Source: Wenxinia marina DSM 24838
GTDB lineage: Bacteria > Pseudomonadota > Alphaproteobacteria > Rhodobacterales > Rhodobacteraceae
DNA length: 64,000 nucleotides
Assembly: GCF_000379485.1 (NCBI RefSeq)
Contig: NZ_KB902313.1
Span: 140,159 to 204,158, forward strand
Reading direction: 5' to 3'
The notes beneath the pieces are model-generated. The model saw only the letters and a list, made by a program, of their open reading frames with translations, did no database searches and was not told the DNA's origin. The position numbers were made by a program, and so were the translations under genes. Each line of letters begins with the position of its first letter. Position 1 is the first letter of the stretch. This document shows positions 1 to 10,861 of the stretch, piece after piece.

Positions 1-1775
1 GCGGCCTGCGGAAAGATCCAGTTCCAGACCTCGTTCGACCATTCGGCCGTCGCCACGAGGTCCGGCCGCAGCCCCTCGCGCACCGCGGTGGCGAAGGCGG
101 CGACGTAGGCGTCGTCCGCCATGTGCGGCAGCGTGAACCACGGATCGGCGCCGATCTCGTTCGCAAGGCGCAGCATCACCGGCAGCGGCACGCCCCGCCA
201 CGCCCACGAGAAGTCGCTCTCCCGCGGCCGGTCGTCCCAGGTCGCCTGGGGCGAGCCGTTGGTCCTCATCCAGTCCATGAACCGGACCTGCCGGGCGTCG
301 GCGATCCGGGCGATCCAGCGCGGGTTGAAGACCTCGCCGAGGTCCAGCAGCTCGGCCTCGTTCTCGCGGTAGATCCGGATGTCGCGGATCGGGTCCTCGG
401 GGTCGAGCGCGGTGATCCGCACCACGACCGGCCCCTCGCCCGGCACATAGGAAAAGGCGACCTGATGGTCCCCCGGCACCTTGTCGAAGGCGAGGCCGCC
501 GACCTCGATCACCCCCTCGCCCGTCCAGTCCATGCGATAGCGCCCGATCAGCGAGACCGCCCCCGCCGGAAGGTCGGTCAGCACGAAGGTCTCGAGCGCC
601 GTCACCCCACCCGGGATGGAGACCGGCCAGCCCTCGGGCGACAGGTGGCCCCCGGCCTGCAGGTCCTCGAACGACACCGCGCCCCAACCTTCATCCGTGT
701 GGCCCAGCCACGGCCGCGCCGTCTTCATCAGGTCCACGAACGGCACCTGCGTCGCCCAGTCGGCGATCCCGGCGAGGCCGAAGCCGATGGCCGGATCCGC
801 CAGCCCCGTCGCGGGCGGCTCCGGCACGTCGGGCGCCGCGGCCGCCTCGACGACCTCCGCTTCGGGCTCCGGCGCGCGGGCCTCCTCCGGCGGCGGCTCG
901 GGCGCGGTCAGGCGCAGCCAGACCTCCGTCGCGATCTCGGGATAGCGCGCGCGGACCACCTCGTTCAGTCCCGGCGGCGGCGAGGCGGCGGCCGGCGGCG
1001 GGGTGTCGGTGACGGCCGCCCAGGTGACGAGCGACGCCAGGAAATACAGCGTCGGCGTGCCGTGCGGCGCGTCGTCCGAGAACAGCGCCTCGGGCGGCAA
1101 CTCGGCCAGCGGCCCCTGCAGCAGCCCGGCCAGCACACGCGCCGTCGGGATCACCCGCACCTCGCGGCCGACCGCGCCGGTCAGGCCGGTCGCATACAGC
1201 CGGTTCCAGTCGTGGAACGGCCCCGCGTTGAACTCCAGCCACTCCGCCCAACCCTCCGCGTCCGGCGGAAAGCCCCACGGCCCCATGTCCGCCCAGCCCT
1301 CGTAGACGAAGAGCGGCGCGTCCGGCGCCTCCTCCGCGGCCCAGCCGAGCGCGGCGGCCCCCAGCTCCAGCGGCGTCTCGCCGCCCGGGTTGTCGCCGTC
1401 CAGGGGCCGGTTCGCCGGCTGGTACTGGATGAAGTTCGGCGGCGTCAGGACCACCCCGTCCCAGCCGACCTCGCCGAACGGCAGGCGGTTCGACCGCCAC
1501 ACCCGCTCCACCCGGCCGAAGGTCCATTGCGGCTCGGGCGGGACGTCGGCGAAGTCGTGCAGGAAGCCCCACTGCCCCTCGGCCCCGAACCGCTCGCCCT
1601 CGGCCCGCGCGAGGAAGGCGAGCCAGTGCGGCACCGTCGTCTCGTCGCTGTCGGTCAGATGATGCACGAGGCTGTTGCCGAAGAAGAACAGCCGCAGGTC
1701 CTGCGCCGACGCGCTCCCCGCCAGCGACAGCGACAGCGCCGCCAGCCCGCCGAATACCAGATCACGCAACCGCAT
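1..1775 (-). CDS. Secreted SGNH-like hydrolase protein, partial (C-terminus beyond window)
   Basis: The reading frame is open from ATG at 1775 to the left edge (591 codons seen, no stop). The N-terminus is a signal peptide ending near ASA-Q (residues 1-25). It is followed by FFGNSL (residues 31-36), which resembles the GDSL/GNSL nucleophile block with candidate Ser35, and by SDDAPHG (233-239), which fits the Asp-x-x-His end of an SGNH fold. A Pro/Glu/Ala linker lies near 275-300. The rest contains a SNEVWNW motif close to the window edge, which I associate with long secreted carbohydrate-related proteins, so a second domain is likely. It sits in a polysaccharide locus. The substrate is unknown. 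The fold assignment is motif-based inference; the reading frame itself is certain. Confidence 0.8.
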   Translation of the reverse strand, partial: MRLRDLVFGGLAALSLSLAGSASAQDLRLFFFGNSLVHHLTDSDETTVPHWLAFLARAEGERFGAEGQWGFLHDFADVPPEPQWTFGRVERVWRSNRLPFGEVGWDGVVLTPPNFIQYQPANRPLDGDNPGGETPLELGAAALGWAAEEAPDAPLFVYEGWADMGPWGFPPDAEGWAEWLEFNAGPFHDWNRLYATGLTGAVGREVRVIPTARVLAGLLQGPLAELPPEALFSDDAPHGTPTLYFLASLVTWAAVTDTPPPAAASPPPGLNEVVRARYPEIATEVWLRLTAPEPPPEEARAPEPEAEVVEAAAAPDVPEPPATGLADPAIGFGLAGIADWATQVPFVDLMKTARPWLGHTDEGWGAVSFEDLQAGGHLSPEGWPVSIPGGVTALETFVLTDLPAGAVSLIGRYRMDWTGEGVIEVGGLAFDKVPGDHQVAFSYVPGEGPVVVRITALDPEDPIRDIRIYRENEAELLDLGEVFNPRWIARIADARQVRFMDWMRTNGSPQATWDDRPRESDFSWAWRGVPLPVMLRLANEIGADPWFTLPHMADDAYVAAFATAVREGLRPDLVATAEWSNEVWNWIFPQA

Positions 1776-1902
1776 GTGCCGCCCCCTCGTCCGTCCCGGC
1801 CAGGCCGGGCCGGTCGATCCGTCCCCACACCTGCGCCACCTGCCGCGCAGCGGCGTCCCATGTGAAGTCTCCAGCGGCCCGGGACCGCCCCACCGCGCCC
1901 AT
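1762..1902 (-). pseudogene. Remnant of a glycosyltransferase C-terminus
   Basis: In the frame ending with TGA at 1762-1764 a short stretch reads GAVGRSRAAGDF-TWDAAARQVAQVW. This has the look of the last helix of GT4 glycosyltransferases (GRxRxxxxF-TWxxxA). Upstream the similarity disappears into low-complexity Arg/Pro sequence and no start with a plausible N-terminus is present. The stop overlaps the start of the SGNH-like gene, the spacing expected if a complete glycosyltransferase once preceded it in the same operon. It could be a chance resemblance; a profile search of all frames from 1762 to 2066 would decide. Confidence 0.4.
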
Positions 1903-2066
1903 CCGCCGCACCCGTACCATTCGCCCGGGGCGGTCTGGCCGGCCCGCCGCAGGCCCCCGCATGTCTCGCGGTGAGGCAGCCGGACCGCTCGACAGGCCGG
2001 CGGGCCGCGCCTCGGCCCTTCCGACTCTTGCCGAACCGGCAATCACGTTGATGCGCGCCGGCGCGG

Positions 2067-3449
2067 TCACAGCACGGTCCGCACCGGCGACAGCACGGAC
2101 CGCCGCGCAGGCTGCCACCGTTCGGCGAAGCCGAGGACCGCGCCCGCCATCATCCAGGTGAGCGGCGTGATCGTGGCGTTCGGGATCAGGTCGGCGAGGT
2201 TGATCCCGAGGAGCAGGACGAGAGGCGCCGTGAACGGCGGCAGCTGGTCCGGATCGGCGCCCCAGCTGCGCCGCGCGAGCGTCAGGATCGGCAGCGCCAG
2301 GAGCCCGAACTCCGCCAGGAAGCCGATCCAGCCGTGGATCCCGATGAGAATTACCCAGCGCCCGTCCGTCACCGTCAGGATCGCCCCGGTCCGGCTGTCG
2401 TGTTCGTGGTTCCGGCCCCAGCTGCCCCAGCCGAAGAGCGGTTTCATCTCGGCCCGCTCCAGCAGGATCCGCTCCTGCGCGAAGCGGAACTCCAGCGACG
2501 CGGCCCGGTCGTCGTCCACCGCGCGCGCGGCCGCGAGGAGTCGGTCTTCCGGCACCAGCTGAGTGCCCTTCAGGACCGGATACGCGATGGCGAGGCAGGC
2601 GAGCAGGGCGGCCAGCCGGATCTGGATCTTCGCGCCGGCCACGGCGACCAGCGGCACCAGCGCCACCGCGTAGAGCAGGGAGGCCAGCGACTTGCACAGC
2701 ACCAGGACCGCGAAGAGGTACAGGGCAGCGCCCCACAGGGCGACCGACCGGCGCGACGTCTCGGCCCGGGCCAGCGCCACCGCCGCGACGACCGAGGTCA
2801 TCGCGAAGAACGCCGCCCAGAGGCCATGGTACAGGAAGACGAGCGGCCGGAACCCGTCGCCTCGCATCATCTGCTCGAAGACGTGCTGGAAATAGCCGTA
2901 GACCCAGATGTTGATCTGCGGGCTCAGCCGGATCTCGACCAGCATCGGCAGGGAATAGACGAGCCCGCCGACGAAGAAGGCCATCAGGATGTCGCGCTGG
3001 CTGTCCGCCTCGGCGAGGAGCGCGCGGCCCAGGAGGAACGGCATGATCAGGATCGACTGCTGCACGATCATCGCCAGCATGTCCCGCAGGCCCAGGCCCG
3101 GCAGGTGGAACGTCCCCCACCCGACCGGCTCGCTGTTGGTCAGCGCGGTGACCACCGGCGACAGCACGAAGACCGCGACGAGGACGCGGCCGACCCGACC
3201 CTCGGGCACCAGGGAGGTGCGCTGGGGCGCATGGATCAGCGCCAGCACCAGCGCCGCGAGGCTGGGAATCGTCTCCTTGGTGAGCGGCGGAAGCAGCGGA
3301 AGGTCGATCCCCGCCGGTTGCGGAGGCAGCAGCAGGTAGCCGACCACGAGGCTGGTGATGAGCGCCCGCCCCGGTGTCATCCGGGCGAAAAAGACCGCGG
3401 ACACGGCGGGCCACGCGATCAGCGCGAGATATGCTAGGCTGTTCGGCAT
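2067..3449 (-). CDS. O-antigen ligase/polymerase-like integral membrane protein
   Basis: A 460-residue protein with about ten hydrophobic segments spread over its length and a long soluble loop around residues 250-350 containing WGSWGRNHEHD. This topology (many helices plus one large periplasmic loop) is typical of Wzy/WaaL-type polysaccharide polymerases and ligases, though the sequence is only distantly like them. It is encoded between a glycosyltransferase remnant and a divergent GT4 gene in a cluster that also has an ExoY-like priming enzyme, which supports polymerisation or ligation of an exopolysaccharide repeat unit. The start is ATG at 3449, divergent from the glycosyltransferase with 182 bp between them. 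Confidence 0.65.
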   Translation of the reverse strand: MPNSLAYLALIAWPAVSAVFFARMTPGRALITSLVVGYLLLPPQPAGIDLPLLPPLTKETIPSLAALVLALIHAPQRTSLVPEGRVGRVLVAVFVLSPVVTALTNSEPVGWGTFHLPGLGLRDMLAMIVQQSILIMPFLLGRALLAEADSQRDILMAFFVGGLVYSLPMLVEIRLSPQINIWVYGYFQHVFEQMMRGDGFRPLVFLYHGLWAAFFAMTSVVAAVALARAETSRRSVALWGAALYLFAVLVLCKSLASLLYAVALVPLVAVAGAKIQIRLAALLACLAIAYPVLKGTQLVPEDRLLAAARAVDDDRAASLEFRFAQERILLERAEMKPLFGWGSWGRNHEHDSRTGAILTVTDGRWVILIGIHGWIGFLAEFGLLALPILTLARRSWGADPDQLPPFTAPLVLLLGINLADLIPNATITPLTWMMAGAVLGFAERWQPARRSVLSPVRTVL

Positions 3450-3631
3450 GTGCCCATCCCGCGACGTCCGGACGCGCGCCCCGACAAGGTCCAGAATTGG
3501 CCGCGTTCCGCGGACGATCCTGTGCTAACGATGCGTTGCGGCAGAATGATGTCTGGACACAGGACGGGGCGCAAGGCGGCGATGCGGCCGCGAGACCGCC
3601 CGGGGATCACGGAACGGCGAGCGGAGATCGA

Positions 3632-4864
3632 ATGGCGAATGCAGGCGAGCGCCACAGGCTGAAGGTCGCGTACCTGTGCGACTTCTCTCCGCTCGACGGC
3701 AACCTCTACTCGGGGGGCAACGCCCGGCTGTTCCGGGCGCTGCAGGACCACGTCGGCGACGTCACCATCCTGCCGAACCACTGGGGTCTGGCCGAGCCCC
3801 TGCGCCGCGCGATCCTCGCCCTTCCCGAGGCGCTGACGATCCGCCTGCGCTGGCGGGCGCATCTGGTCCTGTCGCCGCTGATCGCGAGGGTGGTGAACCG
3901 CGCCTTGCGCCGCGGCGACTACGATGTCCTGTTCTGCGCCTATTCCTTCCAGTCGCTGGCCGCGGTCAGGCCGCCGGACGACGTGCTGACCGTCTACACC
4001 TCGGACGCGACGCCCACGATCTACAAGAACTCGGCCATCGGCCGCAGCTTCGGGTCGTTCTTCGGGCCGTCGCGGCTGCTCGACCCGGCGATCGAGCGGG
4101 CCGAGGGGCGCATCTTCTCGCGCGTGGACCTTCTGGTCTGGCCGTCCAACTGGCTGCGCAGCCGGGTCGCGGCCCGCTACGACGTCGATCCGTCGCGGTC
4201 GGTGAAGGTGCCCTGGGGCGCGAACATCGACGATCCCGAGCCGGCGTCCGAGCCGCCGCGCCTGTCCCCGGACGCGCCGGTGCGTCTGCTGATGGTCGGC
4301 CGCGACTGGCGCGCCAAGGGCGGCCCCACCACGCTCGCCACGCTGCGCGAGCTTCAGGCGCGGGGCGTCGACGCCACGCTCGACATCGTCGGCTGCGACC
4401 CGGACGAGGCGCGGGGCGTGCCGGGGGTGACGATCCACGCCAGCCTCGACAAGTCCGACCCGGACCAGCTCGCCCGGTTCCAGGATCTCTACCGCACGTC
4501 GCATTTCTTCGTCATGCCGTCCTTCGAATCGTTCGGCTTCGCCTATTGCGAAGCTTCCGCCTTCGGCCTGCCGTCGCTGTGCCTGTCCGTCGGCGGCATC
4601 CCGGTCCTCGACGGGCGCAACGGGCACGCCCTCGACATCGGCGCGGAGGCGACGGACTTCGCCGACCGGATCGCGGACTACCTCGCCGATCCCGCGGCCT
4701 ACGACGCCCTCCGCGTCAGTACGCGCGCCGAATACGACGAGCGGCTGAACTGGGATGCCTGGGGCCGGAAGGTGCGGGAGCTCATCGCCGGAGCGATGGA
4801 CACCCGCGCCCGGACCGTCAGTGCCCCGTCGCCTGAAGAACGACACGGACCGTCCGCAGCATGA
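3632..4864 (+). CDS. Glycosyltransferase family 4
   Basis: This 410-residue enzyme probably transfers a sugar during exopolysaccharide assembly. ATG at 3632 was chosen because GGAG lies six bases upstream and KVAYLCDFSPLDG follows at once, the first beta strand of the GT-B fold. The C-terminal half has RLLMVGRDWRAKGG (nucleotide-binding domain entry) and PSFESFGFAYCEASAFGLP, the E-x7-E type donor site. The frame is open further upstream but that part is Arg/Pro-rich and not protein-like. The last 47 bp overlap the convergent sugar transferase gene. The acceptor and donor sugars cannot be read from sequence. Confidence 0.9.
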   Translation: MANAGERHRLKVAYLCDFSPLDGNLYSGGNARLFRALQDHVGDVTILPNHWGLAEPLRRAILALPEALTIRLRWRAHLVLSPLIARVVNRALRRGDYDVLFCAYSFQSLAAVRPPDDVLTVYTSDATPTIYKNSAIGRSFGSFFGPSRLLDPAIERAEGRIFSRVDLLVWPSNWLRSRVAARYDVDPSRSVKVPWGANIDDPEPASEPPRLSPDAPVRLLMVGRDWRAKGGPTTLATLRELQARGVDATLDIVGCDPDEARGVPGVTIHASLDKSDPDQLARFQDLYRTSHFFVMPSFESFGFAYCEASAFGLPSLCLSVGGIPVLDGRNGHALDIGAEATDFADRIADYLADPAAYDALRVSTRAEYDERLNWDAWGRKVRELIAGAMDTRARTVSAPSPEERHGPSAA

Positions 4865-5528
4865 CCCGGAGGTCGGTCTCGAACGACAGCGCGGCAAAGT
4901 AGGCGCGGTCGTACTCGGCCCGTTCGTGGAAACTGGTCTCGTTGCGTTCGGACACCTGCCAGAAGCCGGTGACGCCGGGCCGCATCCGGTAGTATTCGGT
5001 CCCCGGATAGATCGCGCGCTGGCTCACCATCATCGGGCGCGGCCCGACGAGGGACATGTCGCCCTTCAGCACGTTCCACAGCTGCGGCAACTCGTCGAGA
5101 GAGGTTGAGCGGATGGTCCGGCCGAGAGCCGTCACCCTGGGATCGTTCCGCAGCTTCTGATGACGGTCCCACTCCGCCCGCGCGGCCGGATCGGCCGCGA
5201 GGTGGGTTTCCATCACGCGGTCGGCGTCCGCCACCATGCTGCGCAGCTTCCACATGGTGAACACGCGACCGTCCCGGCCGAGACGGGCCTGCCGGTAGAA
5301 CGGCGAGTGCCCGTCGCGGGCGATCAGCAGCGCGAGCAGAGCCACCAGCGTCAGCACCGGAAGCGAGACGACGAGGACGAGCACGATGTCCAGGACGCGC
5401 TTGGCGCCTGCACGGTACAGTCCATCGGATTTGCCCGCCGCTGCGGCAGGCAGCGAGTCGGGTATCGGCATGCCGGCATCGCCGGCACGGAATTGGTAGG
5501 TCACAACGCCACCCCCCCAAGGGTTCAC
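4818..5528 (-). CDS. ExoY-like undecaprenyl-phosphate sugar phosphotransferase
   Basis: Priming enzyme that moves a sugar-1-phosphate onto undecaprenyl phosphate to start repeat-unit synthesis. The 236 residues contain one membrane helix (about 44-68: IVLVLVVSLPVLTLVALLAL), then the bacterial sugar transferase domain with PFYRQARLGRDG, FTMWKLRSM, STSLDELPQLWNVLKGDMSLVGPRP and RPGVTGFWQVS, all diagnostic for the WcaJ/ExoY family. It lacks the extra N-terminal helices of WbaP/CpsE proteins. The start is uncertain: GTG at 5528 is annotated, but GTG near 5504 or ATG near 5471 would keep the whole domain. It converges with the GT4 gene and overlaps it by 47 bp. Confidence 0.92.
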   Translation of the reverse strand: MNPWGGGVVTYQFRAGDAGMPIPDSLPAAAAGKSDGLYRAGAKRVLDIVLVLVVSLPVLTLVALLALLIARDGHSPFYRQARLGRDGRVFTMWKLRSMVADADRVMETHLAADPAARAEWDRHQKLRNDPRVTALGRTIRSTSLDELPQLWNVLKGDMSLVGPRPMMVSQRAIYPGTEYYRMRPGVTGFWQVSERNETSFHERAEYDRAYFAALSFETDLRVMLRTVRVVLQATGH

Positions 5529-6418
5529 GCCCGGTTACACGCACGTCATCGACTGGCCGCACGGCGGAAATTCCGCGCCGCACGTCGCTCCGTACGCCTT
5601 CAAGTCCGAGTGTGCGCCGGCCCCGATGACCGTTCCGCAGGAACGCTCCGTCGCCACCTTTCAGTCCGATCCGTCAGGCCGCCCACCCAAGGCGTCCTTC
5701 GGGACTGCTCGGCGGCATCTGCCACCATGCGAGGCGACATAAGCACCCGGTAAGACTTAGGGTCAATCATGGCGCAGGGCCTTTCGGGACAGGTCCGAAG
5801 GGGCGGGGCCGCCAACTCAACCCAGGGTAAGGCGGCCGCGCCGAGCCGAGGCCACGCGCGGGCCGAAGGATCGCCGCCTGGTGAGAGCGGGTTTTGTCCT
5901 TGATTTTCGAACAAGTCGCCGAAAATCGGCCGACAGTACCTCTCTAGAAGGCCAATCCGCCGTTAACTATGGCGATTTCGGCGCAGTGAGCCGTGGACAG
6001 CCCTCGATTGTGACGCTCCTGTGGCAGGGGTCCGGCACGAACGGGGCGGTTGTGGGCCGGCGAAGTGACGTGACGCCATTTCATCCTGGGGTTGTTGTTC
6101 GAGAAGGCCGATAATCCTCGGCGACGGGACGGATTGTCGCCCGGGCGGTACCGATGCGTACGGTTTGATTCGAATTGATGGGGCCGGGACTGCCCCCGGA
6201 GACACGTACCGCGGCGCTTGCGTCCCCGAGGCCCGCGGGTGTATCTGCCGCGCATGCACGCGGTTTTCGACATGGACGACCGGGCCCGGCTGCCGTGGCG
6301 CTTCCACGGGGCGCGCTGCGCCGTGCGTGCGCGGGCCTGATCCCGCAGGCGCCCTCCGCGGGGGGCGCGCGATCCGTCCCGCGACACGCACATCTCACAC
6401 GCCCGAGGGAGAGGACCC
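5529..6418. other. 890-bp intergenic region between sugar transferase and leuC
   Basis: No convincing gene was found. Short open frames exist on both strands but lack ribosome sites and protein-like composition. The left part (5529-5880) is GC-rich. About 5890-6110 is clearly richer in A+T and contains a perfect 8-bp inverted repeat, GATTTTCG (5902-5909) and CGAAAATC (5920-5927), followed by GTTAACTATGG. Both the polysaccharide gene on the minus strand and leuC on the plus strand must have their promoters here. An AT-rich hairpin region before polysaccharide genes would suit a MucR/Ros-like or H-NS-like regulator, but that is inference. The last 60 bases lead to the leuC ribosome site (GAGGGAGAGG). 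Confidence 0.6.
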
Positions 6419-7830
<1,412 letters not shown>

Positions 7831-7834
<4 letters not shown>

Positions 7835-9117
7835 TCGTAGACCCGCACCCCGGACGGGGGACGCCCGTGCAGGACCGCATCGTAGACGCCGATCGTGTGC
7901 GCCGCCTTCGCCTCCCAGGGGAAGGCGGCCTCGGCCCAGGCCTGCCCCCGGGCGGCGCGCGCCCGCGCGTCTGCGGGATCGTCCAGGCAGCCTTCGAGGG
8001 CCGCCCGCGTCGATTCGGTCAGGTCATCCAGCGGAGCCAGCGGCACCGCGATCCCCCGCTCCGCCCCGACGAGGTCGCCCGGCGCGCCGTAGTCCGTGAC
8101 GACGCACAGCGTCCCGCAGGCCATCGCCTCGATCACCACGCCGGCGCCCAGCTCGCGGATCGACGGAAAGACGAAGGCGTCCGCCCGGCGCATCGCCTCG
8201 GCCACCTCGGCCTGTGTCTTCGCGCCTTCGAAGACCACGCTCTGCCCTGCACCCGCTTCGGCCACCATGGCCTCGAGCCGCGGCCGCTCGGGCCCGTCGC
8301 CGAGGATCCGCAGGCGGTGCCGCCGCAGGCGCGGCGAGGCGCAGAAGGCCCGCACCGCGACCTCCGGCACCTTGTAGGGCACCAGCCGGCCGGCGAAGAG
8401 GAACTCGAACGCACCGTCGCCCGAGAACGGCGCCGCCCGGTCGCCCGGATGGAACAGCCCCGGATCGAACCCGATCTCGGGGAAGGACACGATCCGCTCC
8501 TCCGGCACCCGGCCGAGATCGCCCCGCGTATGGCCGAACGCCGCCAGCACCGCGTCCGCCTGCGCCCAGGTTCGCCGCGCATAAGGCAGCGAGGCGGCCA
8601 GACCGCGCAGCCGGCGCAGGCCCTCGCGCTCGCGCGTCTGCTCGGCGCGATAGGCGGCGGGCCAGTCGAGATTGCCGTTCAGCGGCCCGATCACGAACGG
8701 CACGCCGCCGCGCCCGGCGATCCAGCTGGGCAGCGTCGGCGTCATCGGCGTGATCCGGTGCACGATGTCGAAGAGACCGCCCGACAGCTCGTCCCGGAAC
8801 ATGCGCCAGGCCTGCCGCTCGAATTCCAGATAGGGCAGGTAGGCCATCATCTGGCTGGTGGACCAGGCGACCTCGTCGCCGCCGCGCAGCCAGGTGGCGA
8901 TCCGGTGGAGGGGCGCCGCCACGTACTCGGTATCGAGATACCGCACGTCCAGCGCGTCCCCCGCCGCCTCGATCTCCGGCCGGTTGCGCACCTGCGTGAC
9001 GATCACGGCGTCGCAGACCTGCGCCAATGCGCGGGCGTACTTGTAGCCGACGATCGGCAGCGACGGCCACGCGGGATTGCACTGTTCGGCAAGGATCAGG
9101 ACTCGGGGTCGGTTCAC
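7831..9117 (-). CDS. Glycosyltransferase family 4 protein
   Basis: A 428-residue GT-B enzyme. The N-terminal domain has [19 protein letters not shown] and [11 protein letters not shown]. The C-terminal domain has [33 protein letters not shown] and [21 protein letters not shown], with the donor-site glutamates. GTG at 9117 is preferred because GAGAGAAG lies upstream and the Rossmann strand starts right after it; the frame continues upstream only as Arg-rich sequence. It lies between leuC and leuD on the opposite strand, divergent from a polysaccharide deacetylase, so the pair probably modifies a cell-surface glycan. The substrate is not known. Confidence 0.9.
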
Positions 9118-9299
9118 GTCGGTCTTCTCTCGCGGCGGTGCCCCCCGGCCCGGGCGCACCCTAGGCAGACGGCCGGGGGCTGTCCATCCGGCCCGCGCGC
9201 GGCGGCTTGCCGCCTGCGGCGCCCGCCCCACAGCGTCTCTCGACAGGCTTCGCGCCCTGGCCGATATCGGCAACCGGTTGGTCGGGTCGAGGCGTCCGC

Positions 9300-10010
9300 A
9301 TGATCCAGCGCGAGATCACGCTCTGCCTGCACGGCATCGGTCTGCCGCCGCCCCACGTGGACCATGTGGAGAACCACTACTGGTGCGACGAGGACGTGTT
9401 CCACACAATTCTCGACGGCGTCGCCATCGCCCAGTCCACCGGGACCGTCCGCGTCCGGCTCACCTTCGACGACGGCAACCTCAGCGACCTGACCCGCGCC
9501 GCCCCCGCGTTGCAGGAGCGGGGATTGTCGGCGGTCTTCTTCGTCTGCACGGGCCGCCTCCGGCGGGGCGGGCCCTATCTCGGCGAAGCCGATCTCGCCG
9601 CGCTCGAAGCGATGGGGATGGAGATCGGCTGTCACGGCCGCGACCACGTACGCCTGCGCGACGTCTCCGACCGCGTCCTGAGGGAAGAGACCGCCGGCGC
9701 GAAGGTCGCGCTGGAGCATGCGCTGGGCCATCCGGTCGCCGAATACGTTCTGCCCTTCGGCAACTACGACCACCGCGTCCTGCACGCGCTCGGCGGCTTT
9801 TGCCGGATCCACACGACGGACGCGCGCGCCGGCCGGCCCGGTGAGCGCGTCGTCAACCGATACTGCTACTCCCGCGCGTGGGACACCGACGCGCTGACCC
9901 GCATCCTCTCGGAGCATCCCCGCCGCCTGCGCAGCGCCCGCACCTGGGCCCGCCTCGCGCTCAAACGCAACCGACCCGGCCGCCGCGCGTCGCGGCGCAG
10001 CCAGACCTGA
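9300..10010 (+). CDS. Polysaccharide deacetylase (NodB homology) family protein
   Basis: A 236-residue carbohydrate esterase 4-like protein that probably removes acetyl groups from a surface polysaccharide. The metal and base motif is VRLTFDDGNLSDL (about residues 56-68). The second motif is CHGRDHVRLRD, with His-x3-His in place of the more common HSxxH. LPFGNYDHR may be the third. No signal peptide is seen, so it may act in the cytoplasm on a lipid-linked or nucleotide precursor. ATG at 9300 has GAGG seven bases upstream. The gene ends 12 bp before leuD, so the two may be cotranscribed, which is unusual for a leucine gene. Confidence 0.85.
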   Translation: MIQREITLCLHGIGLPPPHVDHVENHYWCDEDVFHTILDGVAIAQSTGTVRVRLTFDDGNLSDLTRAAPALQERGLSAVFFVCTGRLRRGGPYLGEADLAALEAMGMEIGCHGRDHVRLRDVSDRVLREETAGAKVALEHALGHPVAEYVLPFGNYDHRVLHALGGFCRIHTTDARAGRPGERVVNRYCYSRAWDTDALTRILSEHPRRLRSARTWARLALKRNRPGRRASRRSQT

Positions 10011-10022
10011 AGGAGCCGACCC

Positions 10023-10628
10023 TTGGACAAGTTCACCACCCTCAGCGGCATCGCCGCGCCGATGCCCCTCGTGAACATCGACACCGACATGATCATCCCC
10101 AAGCAGTTCCTGAAGACGATCAAGCGCGAGGGGCTCGGCGTGAACCTGTTCGACGAGATGCGCTATCGCGACGACGGATCCGAGGTCCCCGACTTCGTCC
10201 TGAACCAGCCGGCCTACCGCGATGCGCAGATCCTCGTCGCCGGCGACAACTTCGGCTGCGGCTCCTCGCGCGAGCACGCGCCCTGGGCCCTTCTCGATTT
10301 CGGCATCCGCTGCGTGATCTCCACCAGCTTCGCCGACATCTTCTACAACAACTGCTTCAAGAACGGCATCCTGCCGATCGTCCTGCCCGAGGCCGACCGC
10401 GACGCCTGCATGGAGGACGCCGAGCGGGGGGCCAACGCCCGCATCGAGGTGGACCTCGAGGCGCAGCAGATCACCCTGTCGGACGGCCGGACGATCCCCT
10501 TCGAGGTCGATCCCTGGCGCAAGCACTGTCTGCTCAACGGGCTCGACGACATCGGTCTGACGCTCGAGAAGGCCTCCGCCATCGACGCCTTCGAATCGAG
10601 GGCCGCGTCCGATCGGCCCTGGGTCTGA
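10023..10628 (+). CDS. leuD: 3-isopropylmalate dehydratase small subunit
   Basis: Partner of LeuC; carries the swivelling domain of the isopropylmalate isomerase. The 201 residues are the normal size. [15 protein letters not shown] and [21 protein letters not shown] are the family signatures, and INLFDE-like [12 protein letters not shown] is also present. The start is TTG at 10023, supported by GAAGGAG about eight bases upstream and by the conserved N-terminus [14 protein letters not shown]. An upstream deacetylase gene ends 12 bp earlier. Confidence 0.97.
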   Translation: MDKFTTLSGIAAPMPLVNIDTDMIIPKQFLKTIKREGLGVNLFDEMRYRDDGSEVPDFVLNQPAYRDAQILVAGDNFGCGSSREHAPWALLDFGIRCVISTSFADIFYNNCFKNGILPIVLPEADRDACMEDAERGANARIEVDLEAQQITLSDGRTIPFEVDPWRKHCLLNGLDDIGLTLEKASAIDAFESRAASDRPWV

Positions 10629-10861
10629 CGGCCCACGGCGCCGCCAGAGCGCCGCTCGCCTGCCGGCCGCCACCAGATGTGGGGGCCGGCGTCTCCGGCC
10701 CCGCGACATCCAGCCAAAGCGGCCGTTCCGGATTTGGCAATTACGTCAAACCCTTACCCGACCCTTGTTGCGCCTTCGCACCATCCCTGCCGCAATTTCG
10801 CCACATACTTTACCAGACTCCGGTGGCCAGTTGCCGGGGCCGGGGTGCGGAGGGCAGGATC

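Noticed and set aside
123..1865. 580-codon plus-strand frame antisense to the SGNH-like gene
   Set aside because: Composition is Arg/Pro/Gly-rich without motifs; the minus-strand frame has a signal peptide and hydrolase-like motifs.
5881..6114. Short frames in the leuC upstream gap (also 5600-5914 and 5944-6429 on the minus strand)
   Set aside because: No Shine-Dalgarno at useful distance, no protein-like pattern, and several overlap each other.
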